Assembly (NCBI RefSeq): GCF_003478995.1
Contig: NZ_QUGI01000005.1
Coordinates: 210,299-274,298 of the forward strand
From: Pseudoflavonifractor sp. AF19-9AC
GTDB taxonomy: Bacteria > Bacillota > Clostridia > Oscillospirales > Oscillospiraceae
Direction of reading: 5' to 3'
Length of the DNA stretch: 64,000 nt
Every line of letters begins with the position of its first letter. Position 1 is the stretch's first letter. Positions 39,901-48,810 of this stretch are shown one piece after another. The notes under the pieces were generated by a model, which saw nothing but the letters and a program-made list of their open reading frames with translations, was not told where the DNA came from and made no database searches. The position numbers and the translations under genes were made by a program.

Positions 39901-42491
39901 ACTTTGAGGAGTATGGCGCAGGCTGGAGCGGAATGTATGTGGGCACGTTCACTAACGGTGCCACAGGTCGGTTCGGCACAGGCTCAGCCAATTACCGTGG
40001 CATTCTCTATGATGATGGCGCATACTCCGGCTACACCACCACCGTTCTGCAAAAGAAGGGGGCCCAGACGGACCTTTTGTATCTCAACGGAGAGTTGATC
40101 TCCCAGGGGATCCAGACTGATTCCGGCTCCGCCGGGGAGACGACCCAATACATCAACGGGGCAGCAGGACAGCTGGGATGCGGCAAGAAAAATACTTACT
40201 GGTCCGGCACCGTTCGGGAGATCATGGTCTTCGACGGCGCCCTGACAGCAGAAGAGCTTTCTGTGGTCAGCGACTATCTGGAATCCACCTATGAACAGGC
40301 GGAAGTACCGGAGGACGGCCTTCTCTTTTGGATGGATGCCTCCTCTGGCGTGACAGCAGACAGTGAGGGAAACGTCCAAAGTTGGGCGTCCAAAACCGGT
40401 AGCCTGACTGCCCAGGTCAAAACCAGCGGCAGCGGAATCACCAGCTTTCCGGCGTACCAGGCAGAGGGGATCAACGGAAAAGGGACCATCCAGTTTGACG
40501 GCGGCAGTGCCCTCTCGCTGGAACTGGCTGAAAATGCGCTGAACGGCCTTACCGGGGCCACCATCATTGCCTATGCCGATCCCCAGATCCCGCTGGGTTC
40601 CGGAGATGGCCATGACGCAGCGTGGTGGGCCCAGCGCAACACACTCTTCTCCGTAGATGAGTCCGGCAGCTGGGGCAGCGTATACTTAGGAGTCTATACT
40701 GACGCAGTCTCCGGCCGGCTGGGGACCGGTACAGACAATGACGCAGGCGTCTGTTCCCGCCGAACGGAACCAATTACCGGATATACCACCACAGTCCTCC
40801 GCTGGGACGGCAATTCCAAAACCTATCAGGTGGAGGCGGACGGCACGCCCCTGGCCGGCGGAGCATCCAAGGCCAGCCAGACGGGCAACAATAAGAACAT
40901 TGTATATCTGGGCGCCGGAAAAGGCGGAACTATGTGGACGGGCTCTGTCAGTGAGATCCTGTTCTACAACCGTGTCCTCAGCGATGAGGAGGTGGCAGGC
41001 GTCTACCGGTATCTGGAAGACAAATATGTCCCCGCGGGTCCCCTTCCTGTGGCGGTGACCGGGGTATATCTGAAGGAAGCGAACACTCAGCTCAATCTGT
41101 ATGTGGGCGATGAGAGTCAGCTGACCGCTTGCACCATTCCGGCTAACGCAGATGAGACGGGGCTCAGCTGGCAAAGCAGCAACCCCGGAGTGGTGTCCGT
41201 TGACCAAAACGGAACCGTGACGGCGCATCAAGTGGGGTCTGCGGTAATCACAGTTACTACCACGGAAGGTGGATACTCCAAGAGCTGTTCGGTCCGCGTC
41301 AATTCCACCGCCGGGCAGGACCTGTTTGCGGACATTCAGAACATGATTCGGTGGGCAGAGACCCAGAACGGCGACTCTTTGGAACATTGGGACGAAATGG
41401 AAGCTGCCATAGAGGCGGCTCGGGCCCTGACCGAGAGCAGTTCCCAGCAGGACCTCCAGACAGCCTATGACGCGCTGCGCCAGGCAAAAATGAATCTGAC
41501 ATTGAAGCAGCTGACCGTTTCTTTTGACACGAGGTGCAGCATTGAAGTAGAACCGGCCACTGTCCCCTACGGGCAGACCATCACTCAGGTGGATATCCAC
41601 CGCCCCGGTTATACTCTGGAGGGCTGGTATCTCAATGACGTGCTCTTTGACTTTACCACACCGATCACTCAGGACATCACTCTGACGGCAAAATGGACGT
41701 CCACTTCTACCAGCGGCGGAGGTGGCAGCACAAGCTACGCCATCACCCTGCCCTCTAAAATGGAAAACGGCAGTCTGTCCGTCACCCCCACCCGGGCCAC
41801 CAAGGGCCGCACTGTGACCATTACCGTGAGACCTGACGAAGGATATGAGCTGGACAAGCTGATCGCCACCGACAAGAACGGCAGCAGTATAAAGTTGACA
41901 TCGAAAGGAAACAACCAGTACTCCTTTGTTATGCCTGGCAGCAAGGTTACTATTGAGGTGAGCTTTGTAAAAATCAAGGAAAGTTCTGTCCTGGATCGTT
42001 TCACTGATATAACTTCCGACGCTTGGTATGCCAGTGCTGTCGAGTTTGTGGTTGAGAAGGGACTCATGGCGGGTACCTCGGGCAATACCTTTGAGCCGGA
42101 TGCTGTCATGAACCGTGCTATGATTTGGACCGTTTTGGCTGCCTATAATGGCGCAAACACGAGCGGTGGAAATCCTTGGTATGCGCCCAGCCAACAGTGG
42201 GCGGTTCTCAACGGTATTTCCGATGGTACTTCCCCTAACGCTCCCATCACCCGTGAGCAGTTGGCGGTTATGCTGTGGCGTGCTGCGGGCAGTCCCAGCA
42301 CAAGCAAGAGCTTGAGTAACTATGCCGACGCAGACAATATCAGTAACTGGGCAATGGAAGCACTGGCCTGGGCCGTGGACAATGGCATTATTTTTGGCAC
42401 TGGGGATAACAGCCTGGCACCTAAAGCCTCGGCTACCCGCGCTCAAGCATCTGTGATGCTTATGCATTTTGTAAATTGCATGGAGGGCTGA
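36921..42491 (+). CDS. Giant secreted multidomain GDPD/LamG/SLH surface protein
   Basis: 1,856 residues with signal peptide (MKKFLSIAVLFALLCGLLPA, cleavage near AWAS). Domains in order: glycerophosphodiester phosphodiesterase-like (about 40-345; HRAAWRMGPENS, DVVELDVKL, LSHDKTIDR), CBM6-like (360-490), Ig-like (505-560), three LamG/concanavalin-like units (about 575-810, 880-1130, 1145-1375) with a further Ig-like unit between the first two, Big_2 (1380-1460), a short helical FIVAR-like stretch, InlB-type beta repeats (1530-1675) and three SLH repeats (1690-1850) for cell-wall anchoring. GGAGG precedes ATG. It probably cleaves glycerophosphodiesters of teichoic acid or lipid at the surface while binding glycans. 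Confidence 0.88.
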   Translation: MHMMKKFLSIAVLFALLCGLLPATAWASYPVPDYGPGDALEKFERGTPMSVAHRAAWRMGPENSLIAIEAGIDMGIDVVELDVKLTSDKEVVLSHDKTIDRCVMGSGTVSSFTWEQLKEMPVKPGQGGSSAYTLSQSDAELLNALPSYAQHSGQAVEGGTIPLARLDDAIDLIDKRCMINLDHCFSQDLFVACYQEFREKDFLDYVFFKNSVSADTMNQWYAAAAESWNSAHPEDTITAEKVQQSIKYVYIIGDASYDAPQSHLENGDNLVMVEIVIQDDSEDRQVQNVVEPWCKENGVAMFVNTMWSGLCSTKPDTETTWAEMLDRGYAAIQTDRPSELSCYLHEINSARRAEDVVQAEHFHNFPYDSYGFSVPVACDDSLNKTVQGMHSGDWMSYENIQFDGSEDLINLKAAGLAEDVSVHFYVDALDADHLIATAEMDKTGGVYQTITASMTREVPAGAHTLYVEASGMPGNSLVSLDCFQFVSLEDMTGDAVIQPVQVVTEPGVLPQLPATVDVRFDSGVFGLPVDWENISTDSYQAEGEFTVLGYVDALERYIEATVTVRTLVGEIPQEGLALWLDAAKGVTTDESGNVTQWASQAGEITATLKTGNPSLRPVGQGKGIYFDGSTAFDLSMDGENTFWNNKEEFTVLLYTSAELDTRGAESGTYSQYNSVLYFGETADWGSAYFTPSQNEVIFRFGSGTSQDYGTTYERDQNIGSIFTGTAIRKDGLNNSIFVDEELIYDGRAASSETKNISSSGWIGLGKNNNYFKGTVCEVLIYDRALSDQEIAAAQRSLAEKYAQEITEVEPVSVTCTEGVAPVLPDMVHVTFDSGLEMDLQVAWDTPDPRSYLQAGSFQVTGKLGNGYQVTAQVTVTASDSSSFEDLQDQLLLRFSAQSGITKDEDNKVSQWDGTVSGQTAVSAAQSNSAAQPTAIVDGEGQITGVHFDGNDILPFSLERDTFNGKKELTAVIYSKPEQAAPSGIKNNHNNSVLYFEEYGAGWSGMYVGTFTNGATGRFGTGSANYRGILYDDGAYSGYTTTVLQKKGAQTDLLYLNGELISQGIQTDSGSAGETTQYINGAAGQLGCGKKNTYWSGTVREIMVFDGALTAEELSVVSDYLESTYEQAEVPEDGLLFWMDASSGVTADSEGNVQSWASKTGSLTAQVKTSGSGITSFPAYQAEGINGKGTIQFDGGSALSLELAENALNGLTGATIIAYADPQIPLGSGDGHDAAWWAQRNTLFSVDESGSWGSVYLGVYTDAVSGRLGTGTDNDAGVCSRRTEPITGYTTTVLRWDGNSKTYQVEADGTPLAGGASKASQTGNNKNIVYLGAGKGGTMWTGSVSEILFYNRVLSDEEVAGVYRYLEDKYVPAGPLPVAVTGVYLKEANTQLNLYVGDESQLTACTIPANADETGLSWQSSNPGVVSVDQNGTVTAHQVGSAVITVTTTEGGYSKSCSVRVNSTAGQDLFADIQNMIRWAETQNGDSLEHWDEMEAAIEAARALTESSSQQDLQTAYDALRQAKMNLTLKQLTVSFDTRCSIEVEPATVPYGQTITQVDIHRPGYTLEGWYLNDVLFDFTTPITQDITLTAKWTSTSTSGGGGSTSYAITLPSKMENGSLSVTPTRATKGRTVTITVRPDEGYELDKLIATDKNGSSIKLTSKGNNQYSFVMPGSKVTIEVSFVKIKESSVLDRFTDITSDAWYASAVEFVVEKGLMAGTSGNTFEPDAVMNRAMIWTVLAAYNGANTSGGNPWYAPSQQWAVLNGISDGTSPNAPITREQLAVMLWRAAGSPSTSKSLSNYADADNISNWAMEALAWAVDNGIIFGTGDNSLAPKASATRAQASVMLMHFVNCMEG

Positions 42492-43142
42492 CGCAGTTGA
42501 GCTGAGTATTTGCTTGCAATACGGGATGGCTATGCCTTATGGGACTGCTGCAATCCGACGGGGCGCAAAATACAATTACTTACATTTGAAGTTGATTAGG
42601 GCGATTACTGATCAAGACTCAATCCAAATCATATTTGAAACCATTCATTAGGGTACATTCTACAGCAAGACATTCAGGCTCGCTATTCCGAGCAGAATAT
42701 TCTCCGGAGGTAATTTCTCCGGAGAATATTCTTTTTTAGCCCACTTTTTCTGAACTCGAAGGGGCTCCAGCCCGTCAAAGCAGACCTTTTCATTCCCACG
42801 GAAGCCGATCTGTGCCGAAGAGAGGCGGAATCGTTCGGGGTTCTGGGAGGGCGGTTTCTTCCTCAGCGCAGATGTTCTTCTTAGTATGAAGCGTGCGGCA
42901 TGTATTCTGCGTCCCGGCAGTTGCATGGAACTTGGACCATTTCCAGCATCACTTATGGGGCAGCATGGAAGTCCTGAAATTCTTGATACGGATCACTCCA
43001 TGTTCAGTAAAGACATGGAAATAAAGAATACAAGAAGATAATGTTATTCTCGTTTCCTCTTTATTATGGGGCTGGAAACCATTCAACAAAATTGATAATG
43101 TCGAACAGTTTCGCTTATTAGTGGTAGGCGAGATTATAGAGT
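42492..43142. other. Gene-free region
   Basis: Contains the strong terminator at 42694-42737. Nothing else supportable; short frames in 42.66-43.1 kb lack ribosome sites and look degenerate. Confidence 0.5.
42694..42737 (+). terminator. Strong intrinsic terminator
   Basis: 16-bp perfect stem AGAATATTCTCCGGAG / CTCCGGAGAATATTCT, 7-nt loop, TTTTT tail; 200 bp after the surface-protein gene. Confidence 0.85.
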
Positions 43143-43166
43143 GTACACAGATTAATCTCTGTGTAC
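43143..43166 (+). promoter_or_regulatory. Putative operator of the metal/lar operon
   Basis: Perfect inverted repeat GTACACAGA-ttaatc-TCTGTGTAC, 15 bp upstream of the -35 box. Confidence 0.6.
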
Positions 43167-43181
43167 TTTGGCAGCTTAATC

Positions 43182-43210
43182 TTGACAAAAAAAGTTTTCC
43201 TATGTATCAT
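43182..43210 (+). promoter_or_regulatory. Promoter of the metal/lar operon
   Basis: TTGACA (43182-43187), 17-bp spacer, TATCAT (43205-43210); near-consensus. Confidence 0.8.
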
Positions 43211-43216
43211 GGATAA

Positions 43217-43441
43217 AAATGATTTGCTTGAAGCAAATTGGGAAGGCTGAAGTCTTCTGTTTCCTGGGCGTATCAATAATTTGCTGAACTGTATGCTAAG
43301 AGGCATATGACTTCTCAGAAGAGAAGCCGTATGCCTTTTTATTTTCGGCAAAACAAAGAGAGAAAAGGCAACTCTACAGAAAAAACGGGAGTTTCCATGA
43401 AATCTGGACTTTGAGATTCAAGTGAAATGGAGGAGACGAGA
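43217..43441 (+). promoter_or_regulatory. Structured leader with internal terminator
   Basis: A ~225-nt leader between promoter and first gene. It holds the hairpin ATTTGCTT-g-AAGCAAAT, a GGAA...TTCC stem and then an intrinsic terminator (43301-43344). The layout suggests conditional termination, possibly a metal- or cofactor-sensing riboswitch. It does not match the cobalamin-riboswitch consensus I know. Confidence 0.45.
43301..43344 (+). terminator. Leader terminator of the metal/lar operon
   Basis: AGGCATA ... CTTCTC-agaa-GAGAAG ... TATGCCT followed by TTTTATTTT. Confidence 0.75.
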
Positions 43442-44629
43442 ATGTATAAAACAGCAAAAAAATGCGTGGCCATTTTCTTGGCGCTTTGTATGGTGAGCTC
43501 TGTTCTTGCAGGATGCGGCATGTCTGACGCAAACGCATCGTCCAGCCAGAATGATGCTTCAGAACAGGGGGGGACGGCTGCGACAAAAGTTGTGACTGAT
43601 ATGCGCGGTAAAGATGTGACGATCCCCGCGGATCCCCAGAGAGTAGCCATTTTTGACAAGGGATTCCTTGTGCAGTCTATGAGGGCTCTTGGCGTGCTGG
43701 ATAAGATCTGTGCCACGGGAGGTCTGATTACAGAGGTCGGTGATCCGGAGCAGCGGGACAGCATGTATCTGTTTCCTGAAATCATGGAACTTCCCATTCT
43801 GGGCTATCCCACAGATGCTGTGGACTTTGAAACCCTGGCTGTGGCAGCCCCGGATCTGGTGATTCTCCGAAACAGTGAGTATATTAAGGACAGCGAGATC
43901 ACGGCGGATGCCATCAATAAAATTGAGAATGATTTGGGACTGCCCCTGGTGGTGATCAACGGGCCGGGCTGCTACGAGGAAGCCAAGTTGGAGTATCAGT
44001 ATGAAGGTATTTCCCTTCTGGGAGAAGTATTTGGCAAGCAGGAGCGCGCGGCGGAAGTGATCGCTTACATGAAGGATCAGGTCGCCATGGTGCAGGAGAG
44101 AACGGCGGATATTGCGGATGCCGATAAGCCTTCTGTTATGTATATTGGTCTTCGTAACGATGATGGCGTTGGCGTAGTGTGGGGAGAGAATTTTGGCGAT
44201 GCCAAATTCAGCACAGAGTATGCCAATATTAAAAATGTGTATGGAGAATCTGCCCGAACTACCATGTCTGCAGAGCAGATTATTACGCTGAATCCGGATG
44301 TGATCATCCTGTGCACCAATTCTGTGCGCCCCGACCCGGATATTTTGACGACGGATCCGACCTATGAAAGCCTGAAAAACGTAAGCGCGGTAAAGAATGA
44401 CCGGGTTACGTCCATAGGCCTGCTGACATGGTGGGGAGATTTTCGCCTGGAGTTCCCCACGATTCTGTTAATCGCGGCAAAGTCTGCATATCCGGAACGT
44501 TTTGAGGACATCAACGTAGCGGAGTGGCTGAATGAATATCATAAGACCCTGTATGGGCTGGATGATGCGCAGGCCCAGAAAATCAAAGAAATCCAGCAGC
44601 TTGACTGGATGGATTCCCAGGGATTTTAA
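43442..44629 (+). CDS. Metal ABC transporter substrate-binding lipoprotein
   Basis: A 395-residue lipoprotein with lipobox LAGC (Cys25), a Ser/Asn-rich spacer and a periplasmic-binding-protein 2 (TroA/BtuF/FepB-like) fold: VVTDMRGKDVTIPADPQRVA, then APDLVILRNSEY and LNPDVIILCTNS. This family binds chelated iron, cobalamin or nickel complexes. ATG follows GGAGGAGACGAGA; the longer upstream start is not needed. Linkage to larE-larB-larC makes nickel, free or chelated, the most likely cargo. It is first in the operon. Confidence 0.83.
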   Translation: MYKTAKKCVAIFLALCMVSSVLAGCGMSDANASSSQNDASEQGGTAATKVVTDMRGKDVTIPADPQRVAIFDKGFLVQSMRALGVLDKICATGGLITEVGDPEQRDSMYLFPEIMELPILGYPTDAVDFETLAVAAPDLVILRNSEYIKDSEITADAINKIENDLGLPLVVINGPGCYEEAKLEYQYEGISLLGEVFGKQERAAEVIAYMKDQVAMVQERTADIADADKPSVMYIGLRNDDGVGVVWGENFGDAKFSTEYANIKNVYGESARTTMSAEQIITLNPDVIILCTNSVRPDPDILTTDPTYESLKNVSAVKNDRVTSIGLLTWWGDFRLEFPTILLIAAKSAYPERFEDINVAEWLNEYHKTLYGLDDAQAQKIKEIQQLDWMDSQGF

Positions 44630-44642
44630 GAAAGTAGGTTTT

Positions 44643-45416
44643 ATGAGAAATCAGTACGATAACATAGAGAAAGCGGCAGCCTATGACCGTTCCGTGCGAA
44701 TTTGGGAAGACGGAAAGGAACGGGTGGCAGGTATGGCGCTGTCTTCTGAGATGAAGGTGCTTGACATTGGGTGTGGGCCGGGGATTCTGGCCCTGCCCAT
44801 GGCAAAGCGGGTGCAGGAGGTAACGGTCGTTGAGCCTTCGGCGGCTATGCGTGATTTGCTAAGAAAGCACATGAAGGAAGAGGGCGTGAATAACATCCGG
44901 ATTCTTCCCTCTCTTTGGGAAGAGGTACCGGAGGAGGAACTGGAAGAATATGACCTGGTTATTGCATCCTACTCCTTGAATATGCCGGATTTCCTGGAGG
45001 CGGCATTGAAGATGGACCGCCATTCCAGAGGGGAGGTCTGGCTGTACTGGTTTGCCGGAGAGACCTCTTGGGAGCGGGATAAGCGGATTCTCAGCGCGCG
45101 GCTGGGAGATCCCACGCCGGTAAGCGGTCACCGCAAAATCGATGTGTTTTACAACATCCTCTACAATGCGGGGATTTACTGTGATATTAACATGCTGCAC
45201 GGAACTTCCTTTGACCGGGAATACGAAACGTTTGAAGAGGCTGTTGAAGATCACAGAAAGCGTCATGGACTTGCCGAGGACGCTCTGCCTGTCCTGACGG
45301 CTTATCTGATGGAGCGGCTGGAATCCCGGGATGGAACATGGTATTACCGCGATTTGACCCATTATGTTCGGATGAGCTGGCGTGCGGGACAGCGTTTACA
45401 GGAGAGGAACGGATGA
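44643..45416 (+). CDS. Class I SAM-dependent methyltransferase
   Basis: A 257-residue methyltransferase; motif I VLDIGCGPGILALPMA is near residues 39-54, followed by the acidic end of strand 2 (VVEPSAAMRDLL) and the strand-4 region YDLVIASYSLNMPD. Such enzymes are often found inside metal-uptake operons of anaerobes, where they may modify a metallophore or a ligand. It starts 13 nt after the binding-protein gene with a weak ribosome site and overlaps the permease gene by 4 nt, so it belongs to the operon. The substrate is unknown. Confidence 0.8.
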   Translation: MRNQYDNIEKAAAYDRSVRIWEDGKERVAGMALSSEMKVLDIGCGPGILALPMAKRVQEVTVVEPSAAMRDLLRKHMKEEGVNNIRILPSLWEEVPEEELEEYDLVIASYSLNMPDFLEAALKMDRHSRGEVWLYWFAGETSWERDKRILSARLGDPTPVSGHRKIDVFYNILYNAGIYCDINMLHGTSFDREYETFEEAVEDHRKRHGLAEDALPVLTAYLMERLESRDGTWYYRDLTHYVRMSWRAGQRLQERNG

Positions 45417-46414
45417 AGCGGAAGTACATTCTGTTGGGCGTAGTATCGGTGATTTTTCTATGTACCATAATCCTGGCCATTCAGTTCGGCAGCTACCCCG
45501 TACGTACAGGAGAGCTCTTTGCTGTGATTGATGCCCATATCAACGGGCTGGTGTATCCGGACGGCAACGCAGATACCATCGTGTGGGGAATCCGGCTGCC
45601 TCGCGTGCTGACGGCAGCTATGATTGGCATTGCCCTAAGCGTTTCCGGCGCTTTGTTTCAGGGGATTTTCCGCAATCCCCTGGTAGAGCCGTATATACTG
45701 GGTGTCTCCTCCGGGTCAGCCTTTGGTGCGGCGCTGTGTATCGTGTATTTCCCCATGGCCTCCAAAAGTCTGGCAGCATTCCTGTTTGCGGTTGTTTCCA
45801 TGTTTCTGGCTTACGCTTTGGCATACACAAAGGAAAGCGTGCCGGTGGTGCGCTTGATCTTGTCTGGCATGATTGTGTCGGCTGTCTTTACGGCACTGCT
45901 GAATTTTCTGAAGGTGGCGGCCTCAGATTCGAAGCTCAGAGAGATCACATTCTGGACCATGGGCGGATTTTATACCTCTGAATGGACAGGCGCGGTACGG
46001 ATGACCGTGATCGCAGGGATCGGACTGTTTATTGCCTGTGTGTCAGGCTGGAAACTGAACGTGTTGGCCATGGGAGATCAGGAAGCCAAGACGATGGGAC
46101 TCAATGTGGGGCGGATGAAATTTCTGCTGATTCTTGTGGCCACGTTCCTGACGGCATCCTCCGTGGCAGAGGCAGGGATTATCTCCTGGGTGGGGCTGAT
46201 GGTACCCCATGCGGCACGTATGCTGATTGGGCCGGATCACCGCTATATGATCCCGTTTTCTGCGTTGCTGGGTGGTACATTTTTAGTGATCTGCGACACG
46301 TTGGCCCGGACTTTGATTATGGGAGAATTGCCTGTCAGCATCATTACGTCAATTTTGGGGGCACCCTATTTGATTTTCCTGCTGCGGCATAACAGAAAGG
46401 TATATTTCGAATGA
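45413..46414 (+). CDS. FecCD-family ABC permease
   Basis: A 333-residue permease with ~9-10 membrane helices and FecCD signatures: IRLPRVLTAAMIGIALSVSG, then LFQGIFRNPLVEPYILGVSS and the C-terminal VAEAGIISWVGLMVPHAARM with the ATPase-coupling loop. It transports metal complexes with the lipoprotein and ATPase. ATG overlaps the methyltransferase stop (ATGA) and follows GAGAGGAACGG. Confidence 0.9.
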   Translation: MKRKYILLGVVSVIFLCTIILAIQFGSYPVRTGELFAVIDAHINGLVYPDGNADTIVWGIRLPRVLTAAMIGIALSVSGALFQGIFRNPLVEPYILGVSSGSAFGAALCIVYFPMASKSLAAFLFAVVSMFLAYALAYTKESVPVVRLILSGMIVSAVFTALLNFLKVAASDSKLREITFWTMGGFYTSEWTGAVRMTVIAGIGLFIACVSGWKLNVLAMGDQEAKTMGLNVGRMKFLLILVATFLTASSVAEAGIISWVGLMVPHAARMLIGPDHRYMIPFSALLGGTFLVICDTLARTLIMGELPVSIITSILGAPYLIFLLRHNRKVYFE

Positions 46415-47184
46415 ATATGGAATTTCAAATCAAGCAGGTGACGTTCTGTTATGATAAGGAGCCGATTTTAAAAGGGGTTACCGGAGGGTTCCGGGGCGCG
46501 GGACTGTACGGGATTTTTGGACCCAACGGTTCGGGGAAAACCACGCTTTTAAAGTGCTGCGCGGGAATCCTTTCCCCCCTGGAGGGAAGGATCGAATTTG
46601 CGGGAAACTCCCTGCACCGGATGAGTTACCGGGAGAGGGGGCGTCTCGTTTCCTATGTGCCCCAGGAGCACAGCTTGTCCTTCCCCTTTACGGTGGAAGA
46701 GATGGTGCTGATGGGCCGGACGCCTCATCTAGGAGGCCTGAACAGGCCCCGCCGGAACGATGAGGAGATTGCACGCGGCGCAATGGCTGAGATCGGCATT
46801 GCGGAGCTGGCGGAAAAACCGTACACGCAGCTTTCCGGGGGGCAAAGACAACTGGTATTGCTGGCCCGGGCTATGGCCCAGGATACGCCTGTGATCATTC
46901 TGGATGAGCCTACGTCGGCCCTGGATTTTCGGAACCAGTTATTGGTGTATGAGACCCTTCGTAAACTGGCGGAAAAAGGAAAAATGATTATTGCGTGTAC
47001 CCATGATCCCAATCATGTGAAATGGTTTTGCGATGAGGTCTTGGTGCTGAAAGCGGGGACGGTTGTGCGTCAGGGAGCTGTGAATGTTACGTTGACGGAA
47101 AGCTGTCTGTGGGAACTTTACGGAGGGATTTGCAGGCTGCAGGACGGAATGATCGTGCCGCAATTAGAGCGCGAACCGGGATGA
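46411..47184 (+). CDS. FecE-type ABC ATPase
   Basis: A 257-residue ATPase: Walker A GPNGSGKTT, Q-loop SYVPQEH, signature LSGGQRQLVLLARAM, Walker B VIILDEPTSALD, H-loop CTHDPNH. Overlaps the permease by 4 nt. It completes the metal-complex importer. Confidence 0.9.
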   Translation: MNMEFQIKQVTFCYDKEPILKGVTGGFRGAGLYGIFGPNGSGKTTLLKCCAGILSPLEGRIEFAGNSLHRMSYRERGRLVSYVPQEHSLSFPFTVEEMVLMGRTPHLGGLNRPRRNDEEIARGAMAEIGIAELAEKPYTQLSGGQRQLVLLARAMAQDTPVIILDEPTSALDFRNQLLVYETLRKLAEKGKMIIACTHDPNHVKWFCDEVLVLKAGTVVRQGAVNVTLTESCLWELYGGICRLQDGMIVPQLEREPG

Positions 47185-47301
47185 GCTGTGGAAGAGGCTG
47201 GTTTTGCCCTTTGAAATCTTGGATGACAATTACCAGCTGCTTATGTATAATGTTGGTAATATGCCAGGAAGAAAGATTTTCTCGGGGAAGGGAATTTTTA
47301 T

Positions 47302-48048
47302 ATGACGCTCGGTGAATTTTTCCAAATGTATCCCAAAGTAGCCCTTGCGTTTTCCGGCGGAGTCGACTCGGCATATTTGCTCTATGCGGCGGTCAGCTGT
47401 GGCGCTCAGGTTCGGGCTTATTATGTCAAGTCCGCCTTTCAGCCGCAGTTTGAACTGGAAGATGCGCAGAGACTTGCAAAGGAATTGAATGCGGATATGC
47501 GGGTTTTGCAGGTAGATGTACTCGCCAATCAGCACGTGGCCTCAAATCCCGCGGATCGATGTTATTACTGCAAAAGAGGAATTTTCACGGCAATTTTAAA
47601 CGCGGCAGCGGAGGACGGTTTTTCGGTGCTGATAGATGGAACCAATGCTTCTGACGATGCGGGAGATCGCCCTGGTATGCGTGCCTTGCGGGAAATGTCT
47701 GTCCGTTCGCCTCTTCGGGAATGTGGTTTAACAAAGGCTGAGGTGCGACGGCTCTCCAAGGAAGCGGGGCTTTTCACCTGGGACAAGCCGGCCTATGCCT
47801 GCCTTGCCACACGGGTTCCCGCCGGTGTGGAAATTACGGAAGAGATGCTGCAAAAAACGGAAGCGGCGGAGGACTTTCTGTTTTCCCAGGGATTTTCCGA
47901 TTTTCGGGTGAGAATGATGGGAAATGCTGCACGGCTGCAATTACCGGAAGCCCAGCTGCCGCTTCTGCTGGAAAAGAGGCAGACCGTCGTTTCGGAATTG
48001 AAAAAGAGCTACGGCGCGGTGCTGTTGGATCTGGAGGTGCGGGGATGA
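47302..48048 (+). CDS. larE: LarE, sulfur transferase of nickel-pincer cofactor synthesis
   Basis: A 248-residue LarE: PP-loop SGGVDS (residues 18-23) for AMP activation, then Cys87 and Cys90 in RCYYCKRG and Cys167 in YACLATRVP. LarE converts the two carboxylates of the pyridinium precursor to thio-acids. Cys167 corresponds to the sacrificial Cys of single-Cys LarE; the three cysteines here suggest the iron-sulfur-cluster type that can turn over. ATG follows GGAAGGGAATTTTT. The 117-nt gap after the ABC genes has no terminator. Confidence 0.9.
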   Translation: MTLGEFFQMYPKVALAFSGGVDSAYLLYAAVSCGAQVRAYYVKSAFQPQFELEDAQRLAKELNADMRVLQVDVLANQHVASNPADRCYYCKRGIFTAILNAAAEDGFSVLIDGTNASDDAGDRPGMRALREMSVRSPLRECGLTKAEVRRLSKEAGLFTWDKPAYACLATRVPAGVEITEEMLQKTEAAEDFLFSQGFSDFRVRMMGNAARLQLPEAQLPLLLEKRQTVVSELKKSYGAVLLDLEVRG

Positions 48049-48806
48049 ATAATGAGATAAAGCGTATATTGGAATCCGTACGAAGCGGGGAACTGTCCGT
48101 GGACGATGCGCTGCTGAAGATCAAAGCGGAGCCCTTTGAGGACATTGGTTTTGCGAAGGTAGATCTGCACCGCAAGATCCGTCAGGGAGCGGCGGAGGTC
48201 ATCTATGGCGCAGGCAAAACGCCGGAGCAGATCAGCGGAATTCTGGATGTGTTGAAGAAAAACGGGCAGGATACCATCCTCATTACCCGTATGTCTCCCG
48301 AGGCTGCCGCTGCTGTGGGACAGAAACATGAATTGGACTATCATGCAGATGCCAGGGTGGGTATTCTCGGTCAGATGCCGGCGCCTACCGGGATTGGGCG
48401 GATCGTGATCACAACCGGCGGAACCAGTGATATTCCGGTGGCGGAGGAAGCGGCGCTGACTGCACAGATTTTGGGCAATGAGGTGGTGCGGCTGTACGAT
48501 GTGGGTGTTGCGGGGCTTCACCGCACTCTGGCGCACCTGGATGATATTATGAGCGCCAGTGTCATCGTGGCCATAGCCGGTATGGAAGGAGCGCTCGCCA
48601 GCGTGATCGGCGGTCTTGCAGACTGTCCGGTGATTGCCGTGCCAACCAGTGTTGGGTACGGTGCCTCATTCAACGGCCTGTCTGCGCTGCTGTCTATGCT
48701 GAATTCCTGCGCCAGTGGTGTTTCTGTTGTGAATATCGATAATGGCTTCGGAGCGGGCTATTTGGCCAGCATGATTAACCACATGGATGTAAAGAAGGAG
48801 AGCTGA
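48045..48806 (+). CDS. larB: LarB, NaAD carboxylase/hydrolase
   Basis: A 253-residue LarB, related to PurE: conserved LHRKIRQGAAEVIYGAGKTP, then ITTGGTSDIPVAEEA and AIAGMEGALASVIGGLADCP near the active site. It carboxylates nicotinic acid adenine dinucleotide and releases AMP, the first step to the nickel-pincer nucleotide. Overlaps larE by 4 nt. Confidence 0.92.
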   Translation: MNNEIKRILESVRSGELSVDDALLKIKAEPFEDIGFAKVDLHRKIRQGAAEVIYGAGKTPEQISGILDVLKKNGQDTILITRMSPEAAAAVGQKHELDYHADARVGILGQMPAPTGIGRIVITTGGTSDIPVAEEAALTAQILGNEVVRLYDVGVAGLHRTLAHLDDIMSASVIVAIAGMEGALASVIGGLADCPVIAVPTSVGYGASFNGLSALLSMLNSCASGVSVVNIDNGFGAGYLASMINHMDVKKES

Positions 48807-48810
48807 CACA

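Noticed and set aside
40686..42467. 593-codon minus-strand frame opposite the surface protein
   Set aside because: Shadow of the plus-strand SLH-protein gene; no domain or signal in it.
42660..43188. Minus-strand frames of 79-88 codons before the metal operon
   Set aside because: Atypical composition, no ribosome sites, and they overlap a strong terminator and the operator.
43217..43441. Cobalamin riboswitch in the metal-operon leader
   Set aside because: The conserved cobalamin-box bases are not found.
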